12,002 bases of DNA from CAZFAT01 sp964517075 (lineage in GTDB: Bacteria; Acidobacteriota; Vicinamibacteria; Vicinamibacterales; SCN-69-37): contig CAZFAT010000003.1 in NCBI GenBank assembly GCA_964517075.1, positions 1 to 12,002 of the forward strand. The letters run 5' to 3'. The position numbers were made by a program, and so were the translations under genes. The notes below the pieces were generated by a model, which was not told the origin of the DNA, ran no database searches, and saw nothing but the letters and a program-made list of their open reading frames with translations. Shown piece after piece: positions 6,975 to 12,002 of this stretch (the stretch's first letter is position 1; every line of letters begins with the position of its first letter).

Positions 6975-7436
6975 ATGTGGAAGGAATTCCGCGACTTCAT
7001 CGCCCGGGGCAACGTCATGGATCTGGCGGTCGGCGTCATCATCGGCGCCGCCTTCGGCAAGATCGTCGCGACGCTGGTTGAAGGCATCCTCATGCCCCCG
7101 CTGGGCCTGCTGCTCGGCCGCGTGGACTTCTCGAGCCTCTTCTTCGTGCTCGACTCGTCGCAGGGCGTCCCCGCGTCGCTCGCCGAGGCGAAGGCGCAAG
7201 GCGTCCCCGTCATTGCCTACGGCCAGTTCCTGAACGACGTGGTGGGATTCCTGATCCTGGCGCTGGCCGTGTTTCTGATCGTGAAGCAGGTGAACCGCAT
7301 CAAGAGTGCCGTGGACCAACCGGCCGTGGCCGAGGGCGTCACGAAGGAGTGCCCCTTCTGCGCGTCCACGATCTCGATTAAAGCCCGGCGCTGCCCGAGC
7401 TGTACGTCGGACCTGGGCACCTCCGCGGCCAGATAG
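6975..7436 (+). CDS. mscL: Large-conductance mechanosensitive channel MscL with C-terminal zinc-ribbon-like tail
   Basis: This channel opens under membrane tension and releases solutes on hypo-osmotic shock. It has 153 residues from the ATG at 6975, which follows GGAGG with 5-base spacing; an in-frame TTG 12 bp upstream is not needed. The N-terminal helix and first membrane segment, FRDFIARGNVMDLAVGVIIG (5-24) and AAFGKIVATL (25-34), match the family closely. PPLGLLLGRVDF (41-52) follows, and the second membrane segment is at about 85-104. The usual charged C-terminal helix is replaced by CPFC (126-129) and CPSC (140-143), a CX2C-X10-CX2C pattern expected to bind zinc. Such tails occur in MscL proteins of several phyla. 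Upstream neighbour crcB is 115 bp away, and I see no strong promoter in the gap. Confidence 0.95.
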   Translation: MWKEFRDFIARGNVMDLAVGVIIGAAFGKIVATLVEGILMPPLGLLLGRVDFSSLFFVLDSSQGVPASLAEAKAQGVPVIAYGQFLNDVVGFLILALAVFLIVKQVNRIKSAVDQPAVAEGVTKECPFCASTISIKARRCPSCTSDLGTSAAR

Positions 7437-7794
7437 GAGGCTCGAGGGACGCCTCTGCAGCACCTCTGCCGCGCATTGACACAAAAAAAGGCCCGCTTGC
7501 GCGGGCCTGTGAACGTTCCTGGCTCCCCAGCATGACCCGTCCGTTAGGGGACGAGGTCTCAGGAATGTCCGCCGAACTCCGAAGCAAGGCGCGTGCCGTG
7601 CGGGTTTAGTGGGAAAAGCGGTCGGCGTGGGATTTCGTTGCCGATCGTGCGAAACCGACGCGTCACCCGGTGGACGCCGGCACCACATCAAGGGCAGCGC
7701 GTTGCCCGTCGCACCTGGATCACGGCGCCTGCAGGTCCATCAGCGGCCGCAGGGGCGCCTTGGGGACACGGCCGATGCTGACTGGCCCGGCACT
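7437..7794. other. Intergenic stretch between mscL and the small minus-strand gene
   Basis: About 360 bp hold no convincing gene. The short open frames on both strands are arginine- and proline-rich shadows without family features. Near the mscL end there is a clear minus-strand terminator (7483-7508). The 290 bp between that terminator and the stop of the 65-residue gene would be a long 3' untranslated region or an unrecognised small RNA. A short element TAACGGACG (minus strand, near 7546-7538) also occurs in the upstream region of the response regulator. Confidence 0.5.
7483..7508 (-). terminator. Intrinsic terminator, leftward
   Basis: AGGCCCGC and GCGGGCCT (7489-7496 and 7501-7508) form a perfect 8-bp stem with a four-base loop. 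On the minus strand the hairpin is followed by seven T residues. On the plus strand no T-run follows, so it terminates leftward transcription. It probably ends the transcript of the 65-residue gene and protects mscL from antisense reading. Confidence 0.85.
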
Positions 7795-7992
7795 CTACGG
7801 CGTCGTCGGACGCTCGTCCGGATCGGGGCGGGCAAATCTCGCGACCGCACGTTCGACGCGGTGCCAGTCCCTGTACGTGGTCTGGCGGACAACGTCGGAG
7901 TCCTCCTCGCGCACCTGCCATCCCTGCGCTGTCCGGGTCACCGTGCATCTGCGGATCGGAGGGCGAACGGACTCGGCGTCGATGTCGATCAT
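7795..7992 (-). CDS. Hypothetical small protein, 65 residues
   Basis: I do not recognise this family. The protein is soluble, charged and arginine-rich, with no membrane segment and no signal peptide. A central pattern CTVTRTAQGWQVREED (16-31), then TTYRDWHRVERAVARFA (38-54), reads like a short beta-strand pair followed by a helix, loosely reminiscent of small DUF2188-like proteins. Support for coding is threefold. By hand count roughly four fifths of third positions are G or C, unlike overlapping frames. A GAGGAG lies 7 bases before the ATG. A minus-strand terminator lies downstream at 7483-7508. The bases before the ATG, GAGGAGGCTCCTC, are palindromic, so the ribosome site may be partly paired. 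It could still be a chance open frame. Confidence 0.5.
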   Translation of the reverse strand: MIDIDAESVRPPIRRCTVTRTAQGWQVREEDSDVVRQTTYRDWHRVERAVARFARPDPDERPTTP

Positions 7993-8363
7993 GAGGAGGC
8001 TCCTCGGAAGTGCCTGTCATACCCCAGCCGGACTCGATGCGGATGTAAAATCCCTGTGACTTCGGTAAGCATGTGAATCGCAGGAACTTGGGCGACCGCC
8101 CACTGCTGCACGCTGGTGCAGCAGCGTGACCAACGGTGGACGAGAGTCGTCAGGGTCTCTTCCAGAAGAGTCCGAGGTGCCATGGAGCGACAACAGCGGA
8201 GGCAGGCCGGCGGACACCGGGTTGACTACCGCAGGGCCCCGGCCATCCGGCCGGCAGCGCCACGGATGTCTCCAGGCGCCCACCGCCCTGCCTCCGCCAC
8301 GCGCCGAGTGTCGCAAGCCGAGACGACGTTCCTGTCACGGCTTCGTTACACACAGGTAAACAC
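7993..8363. other. Intergenic stretch between the 65-residue gene and kup
   Basis: About 370 bp have no credible gene. Open frames here have low third-position GC or arginine/proline-rich translations. It holds a 9-bp perfect hairpin (8103-8124) and an array of three 11-bp-phased GT-AC elements (8333-8365) touching the kup stop. No clear intrinsic terminator for kup is seen. A leader and promoter for the 65-residue gene must lie here, but no convincing -35/-10 pair was found. Confidence 0.5.
8103..8124. repeat. 9-bp perfect hairpin
   Basis: CTGCTGCAC (8103-8111) and GTGCAGCAG (8116-8124) are exact reverse complements around a four-base loop (GCTG). There is no T-run on either side, so it is not a standard terminator. 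It lies about 110 bp upstream of the 65-residue gene and 240 bp downstream of kup, and could stabilise the kup 3' end or be part of a leader structure. Confidence 0.6.
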
Positions 8364-8365
8364 TC
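8333..8365 (+). promoter_or_regulatory. Second array of 11-bp-phased repeats
   Basis: On the plus strand TGTCACGGCTT (8333-8343), CGTTACACACA (8344-8354) and GGTAAACACTC (8355-8365) follow each other without gaps and share G2, T3 and A5. The first element repeats nine bases of the array upstream of the response regulator, and the second matches another unit of that array at 8 of 11 positions. It ends inside the kup stop codon. The target gene is unclear, and the match may be chance. Confidence 0.25.
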
Positions 8366-10262
8366 AGAGCTCGACCTGTTCGCCGAGCTCGACGACTTGA
8401 TGCGGCGGAATGCCGAAGTAGGCGGTCGCCGTCGTCGCGTTGCGAGACATGAGGGCAAACAGCCGCTCGCGCCATGAGGCCATCCCAGGGCGCGGGGAGG
8501 CAATGATGGTTTCGCGCCCGAGAAAATAGGTCGCGTCCGGCGAGACGAGCGACAGCCCCTGTCCGCCAGCGCTCTCCAGGGCTTGCGGAATGTTGGGATC
8601 CTCCATGAAACCGTAGTAGAGCCTGACTCCGTAGATCCCCGGACCGAGGTCCTCGACCTCTACCCGTTGCGAGGGGGGCACGTGGGGAACCTGCCGAGTC
8701 TTCACCGTGACGAACACGACGCGCTCGTGCAGAACCTGGTTGTGCTCGAGGTTGTGGCGCAGCGCCGGTGGCGTTCGCGACCCTGATCCACTCATGAAGA
8801 CTGCCGTGCCCGGCACGCGGGTCACCGGAGTCCGCAGGACGTCGGCGAGGAACTCCTTCAGCGGCCGGGCCTGGGCCTGGATGCGCTCTCCCAGAATCCG
8901 ACGGCCCTGCTTCCAGGTCGTCATCATCGTGAACACCATGGCGGCGAGCCCGAGCGGGAACCAGCCGCCCTGCACCACCTTGATGATGTTCGCGCCGAAG
9001 AACGCCAGATCCATGATGAGAAACGCGCCGGCGAGCGCCGCGGCGATGAGCAGGTTCCAGCCCCATCGCTCCCGGGCGACCACGTACCACAGGAGGGTGG
9101 TAATCACCATCGTCGCCGTGACCGCCACGCCATAGGCGGCGGCCAGGTTGCTCGACGTGCGGAAGCCCAGCACCGTCAGCACGCAGCCGACCATGAGCGC
9201 CCAATTGACGCCAGCGATGTAGATCTGGCCGTACTCTCGCGTCGAGGTATGGGAAATCCGGATTCGCGGACTGAACCCCAACTGCACCGCCTGCATCGTC
9301 AGGGAAAAGGCGCCGGAGATCACGGCCTGCGAGGCGATGACCGCCGCGGCGACCGCGAGGACGATCAGCGGGAAGATGGCCCACGAGGGGGCCAGCAGAT
9401 AGAAGGGGTTTTCGGCCGCCGACGGCTGCTCGAGCAGCAGCGCCCCCTGCCCGAAGTAGTTGAGGAGAAGTGACGGCAGCACGACCGCGAACCAGGCCAA
9501 CCGGATCGGCCGCGTGCCGAAGTGCCCCATGTCCGCGTACAGCGCCTCGCCTCCCGTGACCACCAGGAAGACCGATCCGAGCACCAGATAGCCGTGCCAG
9601 CCCGTGTCCATGAAGAATGTCACGGCGTAGGCGGGGTTGATGGCGCCGATGACGGACGGCGAATGAATGATTTGCGCCAGCCCAAGCACCGCCAGGACCA
9701 GGAACCACGCGAGCGTCACCGGACCGAAGACTTTCCCGATGCCCGCGGTGCCGCGCCGCTGGAAGAGGAACAGTCCGACCAGAGTCCCAATCGAGAGCGG
9801 CTGCACGTAGGGCGCCAGGCCCGGTGTGGCCACGCTCAGCCCTTCCATCGCCCCGAGCACGGAGATGGCCGGGGTGATGATGCCGTCGCCGTACAGCAGC
9901 GCCGCGCCGAAGATGCCAATCAGGATCAGGAACGATCGTTCGGTCCGCCGGGTCGGCGTGATGGGCGTGGCCAACGCCGTCATCGCGAGGATGCCGCCTT
10001 CGCCCTGATTGTGCGCGCGCAGGACGAACACCAGATACTTGAGCGAGATGATCAGGATCAGTGCCCAGAAGATCAGCGACAGCACGCCCAGGATGTGCGG
10101 AGCGGTGGGGGTGATGGCATGCGGACCAAAGAAGCACTCGCGCAGGGCATAAAGCGGGCTCGTGCCGATGTCTCCGTACACGACGCCGAGCGCAGCGAGG
10201 GAAAGCGTCAGGAGGTAGCGGCCAGTTGCGGGACGGATGGGGAGCGCCGACGCGGCGGCCAT
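8364..10262 (-). CDS. kup: Potassium uptake transporter Kup
   Basis: This is a potassium importer (probably proton-coupled) of the KUP/HAK/KT family in the inner membrane, 632 residues, full length for the family. The N-terminal signature GVVYGDIGTSPLYAL is at 26-40 with the functionally important Asp31. RAHNQGEGGILAM (82-94) is also characteristic. About twelve hydrophobic segments cover roughly 15-440, followed by a cytoplasmic domain with the conserved YFLGRETII near its end. The ATG at 10262 is preceded by GAGG with 8-base spacing. A second open frame of 656 codons overlaps on the same strand but is a shadow. The leader of about 230 nt contains a c-di-AMP riboswitch and a terminator-like hairpin, so expression should fall when c-di-AMP is high, as known for this riboswitch class and potassium transporters. 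Confidence 0.96.
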   Translation of the reverse strand: MAAASALPIRPATGRYLLTLSLAALGVVYGDIGTSPLYALRECFFGPHAITPTAPHILGVLSLIFWALILIISLKYLVFVLRAHNQGEGGILAMTALATPITPTRRTERSFLILIGIFGAALLYGDGIITPAISVLGAMEGLSVATPGLAPYVQPLSIGTLVGLFLFQRRGTAGIGKVFGPVTLAWFLVLAVLGLAQIIHSPSVIGAINPAYAVTFFMDTGWHGYLVLGSVFLVVTGGEALYADMGHFGTRPIRLAWFAVVLPSLLLNYFGQGALLLEQPSAAENPFYLLAPSWAIFPLIVLAVAAAVIASQAVISGAFSLTMQAVQLGFSPRIRISHTSTREYGQIYIAGVNWALMVGCVLTVLGFRTSSNLAAAYGVAVTATMVITTLLWYVVARERWGWNLLIAAALAGAFLIMDLAFFGANIIKVVQGGWFPLGLAAMVFTMMTTWKQGRRILGERIQAQARPLKEFLADVLRTPVTRVPGTAVFMSGSGSRTPPALRHNLEHNQVLHERVVFVTVKTRQVPHVPPSQRVEVEDLGPGIYGVRLYYGFMEDPNIPQALESAGGQGLSLVSPDATYFLGRETIIASPRPGMASWRERLFALMSRNATTATAYFGIPPHQVVELGEQVEL

Positions 10263-10303
10263 GGCTCGGGCCTCGGAGAAGTCGCACGGCTGAACGCCCG
10301 ATC

Positions 10304-10338
10304 AAACGAAAGCCACAGACGCGACGCGTTCGTGGCCT
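10304..10338 (-). terminator. Terminator-like expression platform in the kup leader
   Basis: On the minus strand AGGCCACG (10338-10331) pairs with TGTGGCTT (10317-10310), with two G-U pairs. One A-C mismatch follows, then ACGC/GCGT around a GTC loop, giving 12 pairs in all. The stem runs into a broken U-tract (UUUCGUUU). It lies between the riboswitch aptamer and the kup start, where a regulated terminator is expected. The interrupted U-tract makes its efficiency uncertain, and the competing antiterminator is not obvious. Confidence 0.6.
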
Positions 10339-10356
10339 CGAAGTGCCAGACGTGCG

Positions 10357-10500
10357 CTTCCGTTAAACGCCGACGGGGTTAGCTGACGGGCTCGGACTCG
10401 GAAGTGTCCTACGGCGCGGTGCCGATTCGCCCCTGAAGGCAGGGCCTTCGGTGGTTCCCCCGCTCCCCGCGCGTGACGCGGGAATTAGGCAAGGTTTAAA
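10357..10500 (-). ncRNA. c-di-AMP riboswitch (ydaO/yuaA class) upstream of kup
   Basis: Read on the minus strand, the leader shows the conserved blocks of this class in order. These are GCCUAAUUCC (10490-10481), a GC hairpin (arms 10477-10482 and 10466-10471), GAGCGGGGGAACCAC (10465-10451), GGGGCGAAUC (10433-10424), a short hairpin CGGC/GCCG (10424-10412), UAGGACACUUCCGAGUCC (10411-10394), GUCAGCUAACCCCGU (10387-10373) and GGCGUUUAA (10371-10363). The loop CUUCCG (10404-10399), inside a GGAC/GUCC stem, pairs perfectly with CGGAAG (10362-10357), the 3' pseudoknot of the class. P1 can form from UUAAAC and GCC (10499-10488, with a CUU bulge) with GGCGUUUAA. The class binds the nucleotide messenger c-di-AMP and switches genes off. 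Potassium transporters are among its best-known targets, which fits kup directly downstream. Recognition is by eye against remembered family sequences. Confidence 0.88.
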
Positions 10501-10527
10501 CCTACGCCTCGATGTAGCTGGTGTCAA
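10492..10527 (-). promoter_or_regulatory. Candidate kup promoter with a 12-bp palindrome over the -10 box
   Basis: On the minus strand a perfect TTGACA (10527-10522) is followed by exactly 17 bp and TAGGTT (10504-10499), which keeps the key T, A and T of the -10 box. A perfect 12-bp palindrome, AGGTTTAAACCT (10503-10492), covers the -10 and the expected start site, as an operator would. Part of the palindrome is also the 5' strand of the proposed riboswitch P1 stem. A start near 10492 would leave half of that stem untranscribed, so promoter and P1 models do not fit perfectly together. Confidence 0.55.
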
Positions 10528-10600
10528 ACAGGACGTTCTGAGCGTCGTGGCTCGGCGGAGAGGGCGCGCGTGCTCACCCAAACGCAGATGACGGGTGCCC

Positions 10601-10798
10601 TCATCGGGTTCGGGGACTGGTACCGGAACGCAGGATCTGCAGCAGTGCGCTCGCCGGCGCAGCGACGAGGAGGATGGCGACCAGCACGTCGCCCGGATCG
10701 TTCAGGGCGTAATGCCTCTGCGACATCATCAGGACAACCAGGATTAGGAGGCCGCTATTCAGGATCAGCGCGAGCGGTCGGAGTAGATCATTGGCCAC
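10601..10798 (-). CDS. Small membrane protein with two predicted helices, 65 residues
   Basis: The function is unknown. Two hydrophobic segments are clear: ALILNSGLLILVVLMM (10-25) and VLVAILLVAAPASALLQIL (39-57), joined by a short polar loop (SQRHYALNDPGD). The C-terminal end is basic (RSGTSPRTR). The arrangement resembles small two-helix membrane proteins common next to other genes in soil bacteria. It starts with GTG at 10798 after a G-rich GGGGG at 6-base spacing. Hydrophobic pattern and codon use support coding, but no homologue is recognised by name. It lies upstream of the kup leader on the same strand and diverges from the hydrolase. Confidence 0.55.
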   Translation of the reverse strand: MANDLLRPLALILNSGLLILVVLMMSQRHYALNDPGDVLVAILLVAAPASALLQILRSGTSPRTR

Positions 10799-11105
10799 TT
10801 GGTGCCCCCATAGCGCCGCTGCGTCGCCGATTTGTGGGCGTGAGCTTGTACTCGCCTGGCAGGCACCGAGACAGGTCAGCCATCAGGGAGGTGTGGCTCC
10901 AATCGACGGCCGCCGTGGCCGTCCTCGGGGGGAGTATGGTCAGGAACGGGGCTCACATCAAGCAAGAACTGCGGACGCCCCGTTGAGCCCGGGAGAACGG
11001 ACGCTGGCCGGTCACGCCGCAGAAAATGATCGCCCCGGGGCTCGGGCCCACAGGCGGGCGACCGGCCGGTCGCGCCCGTTGCTCGGCCACGGTCTCAGTG
11101 ATAGC
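10799..11105. other. Divergent intergenic stretch before the hydrolase
   Basis: About 300 bp contain no gene I can support. An in-frame extension of the hydrolase runs through it but translates to arginine-, glycine- and proline-rich sequence without family match. A perfect 16-bp palindrome lies at 11058-11073. No clear promoter hexamers were found for either flanking gene. Confidence 0.5.
11058..11073. repeat. 16-bp perfect palindrome upstream of the hydrolase
   Basis: GCGACCGGCCGGTCGC is fully self-complementary and ends 32 bp before the chosen hydrolase start. Flanking GGG and CCC could extend it with a small bulge. A half-copy, GGCCGGTC, occurs about 50 bp upstream. It could be the operator of a dimeric repressor or a hairpin near the start of the message. 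Confidence 0.5.
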
Positions 11106-11939
11106 GTGCCGGGACTGATCGAGACTCCCACCGCGCGGTTCGCGAACCTCCGTCTCGATACCGGCCCGCGTCTCCACTACGCGGAATACGGCAATCCGGA
11201 CGGCGAGCCCGTTCTGTTCCTTCACGGATGGCCCGACTCGTGGTTCTCGTTCAGCCGGATCCTGCCGCTGTTGCCGGCGAGCCTTCGGGCCGTCGCCGTC
11301 GACCAGCGCGGGTTCGGCGACTCAGATCGTCCGGAATCCGGCTATGCGATACCTGACCTGGGGGCCGACGTCATCGCCATTCTCGATGCTCTTCAGATCA
11401 AGCGCGCGATGCTGGTCGGCCATTCGTTCGGCAGCTTCGTCGCCCGGCAGGCCGCGATCGCGCAACCAGAGCGGGTCGCCGCGCTGGTGTTGATTGGCAC
11501 AGGTTTCGCGGCGTCGAATCCCGTCACGCGGGACCTGCAGAACGTCTTGCGCGATCTGCCGGATCCGATCCCAGTACAGTTCGCGCACGACTTTCAGGCG
11601 AGCACCGTGTACCGCCCCGTCCCGCCCGAGTTCTTCGAGCGGATCGTCGCTGAGAGCCTGAAGCTACCGCCACGCCTGTGGCGCCTCGCCATCGATCGCC
11701 TGGTCGAGTACGACGACACGCAGCAGCTCGCGCGAATCGAGGCTCCGACGCTCCTGCTGTGGGGCGATCGCGACGCGTTGTTCTCGCGAACTGATCAGGA
11801 CCGCTTCATGGCCGCGCTACCGGCCGCTCGGCTGATTGTCTACGACGAGACTGGCCACTGCCCGAACTGGGAGCGACCGGAGCAGGTGGTGGCCGACATC
11901 ACAGCTCTACTACGGCACGGGGACGGGACGAAGACGTAG
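11106..11939 (+). CDS. Alpha/beta-fold hydrolase, epoxide-hydrolase-like
   Basis: This is a soluble hydrolase of 277 residues with the complete alpha/beta-hydrolase active site. It has oxyanion loop HGWPDSW (40-46), DQRGFGDSDRP (66-76), nucleophile elbow GHSFGS with Ser107, acid residue Asp223 in WGDRD, and His251 in GHCPNWERPE. A serine nucleophile argues against true epoxide hydrolases and haloalkane dehalogenases, which use aspartate, and favours an esterase, lactonase or C-C hydrolase. The HGWPDSW and DQRGFGDSDRP loops nonetheless resemble that branch. A cap-like helical region lies at about 140-205. The GTG at 11106 was chosen because homology-like sequence begins soon after (RFANLRLDTGPRLHYAEYG). 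No Shine-Dalgarno sequence is visible, and an in-frame TTG at 11079 is an alternative. No signal peptide. The natural substrate is unknown. Confidence 0.88.
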   Translation: MPGLIETPTARFANLRLDTGPRLHYAEYGNPDGEPVLFLHGWPDSWFSFSRILPLLPASLRAVAVDQRGFGDSDRPESGYAIPDLGADVIAILDALQIKRAMLVGHSFGSFVARQAAIAQPERVAALVLIGTGFAASNPVTRDLQNVLRDLPDPIPVQFAHDFQASTVYRPVPPEFFERIVAESLKLPPRLWRLAIDRLVEYDDTQQLARIEAPTLLLWGDRDALFSRTDQDRFMAALPAARLIVYDETGHCPNWERPEQVVADITALLRHGDGTKT

Positions 11940-12002
11940 AGAATTAGCGCATCGAAGCGTGTGCCAACTCCGACGCGCCCTTGGCGTCCTACGCAGCCGT
12001 CT

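Noticed and set aside
7989..8183. 64-codon minus-strand open frame overlapping the 65-residue gene by ATGA
   Set aside because: The 4-bp overlap looked operon-like, but by hand count only about 62 percent of third positions are G or C, below the real genes here, and the translation shows no structure or family pattern.
8335..10305. 656-codon open frame overlapping kup on the same strand
   Set aside because: Arginine-, glycine- and proline-rich translation without motifs; it is the +1 shadow of kup, which has full family motifs in its own frame.
10363..10371. TTTAACGGA shared by the kup leader and the response-regulator upstream region as a common operator
   Set aside because: In the kup leader these bases are the 3' strand of the riboswitch P1 and the start of its pseudoknot, and no 11-bp phasing is found around them.
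10510..10570. Remnant of a PIN-domain toxin (minus-strand reading QNVLFDTSYIEA then stop)
   Set aside because: The string resembles the first strand of VapC-like proteins, but the frame is only about 24 codons between stops, nothing PIN-like follows in any frame, and the same bases form a perfect TTGACA promoter box.
10363..10581. 72-codon minus-strand open frame over the kup leader
   Set aside because: Starts with TTG, has arginine/serine/proline-rich content, and lies across the riboswitch aptamer and promoter, which explain the sequence better.
10791..11105. N-terminal extension of the hydrolase by 105 codons
   Set aside because: The translation lacks any alpha/beta-hydrolase-like sequence and is arginine/glycine-rich; family-like sequence starts after the GTG at 11106.
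1..12002. Mobile elements, CRISPR arrays, tRNA or rRNA genes
   Set aside because: No transposase motifs, no spaced repeat arrays, and no tRNA-like cloverleaf or rRNA sequence was found on either strand by reading.

Overview
The window is GC-rich bacterial chromosome with tightly packed genes, strong GC preference at third codon positions, and several GTG starts. Gene content (a DedA/liv block, a CrcB channel, an MscL with a zinc-ribbon tail, a Kup with a c-di-AMP riboswitch) fits a soil- or sediment-type Gram-negative, and Acidobacteriota is my best guess. That is an inference from style and content; no rRNA or other marker is present to prove it. I see no mobile element, CRISPR array, tRNA or rRNA.

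Left part (1-6300). A DedA-family membrane protein runs rightward (31-696) and overlaps tail-to-tail by 16 bp with a leftward operon livK-livH-livM-livG-livF (5384 down to 681). The operon encodes a complete branched-chain-amino-acid-type (HAAT) ABC importer: a lipoprotein-type binding protein, two permeases and two ATPases. Junctions are 24 bp, 5 bp, 2 bp and a 4-bp ATGA overlap. Directly upstream, in the same direction, is an orphan OmpR/PhoB-type response regulator (5601-6299).

Middle (6300-8363). A divergent 170-bp region separates the regulator from crcB (fluoride channel). It holds three head-to-tail 11-bp repeats and an inverted repeat whose right arm covers the crcB ribosome binding site. 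mscL follows on the same strand. Beyond it is a stretch with a leftward intrinsic terminator, a 65-residue hypothetical gene on the minus strand, and about 370 bp without a convincing gene.

Right part (8364-12002). A full-length kup potassium transporter runs leftward. Its 5' leader (about 10500 to 10263) carries what I read as a ydaO/yuaA-class c-di-AMP riboswitch. Most of the family's conserved blocks are visible in order, with a 6-bp pseudoknot, followed by a strong hairpin and broken U-tract that would serve as terminator. This is the most important find in the window. Upstream are a 65-residue two-helix membrane protein (minus strand) and, divergently, an alpha/beta hydrolase (11106-11939) with an epoxide-hydrolase-like active site.

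Functionally the window combines an amino-acid importer with a cluster of ion and turgor genes (crcB, mscL, kup). c-di-AMP control of kup fits the known role of that messenger in potassium and osmotic balance.
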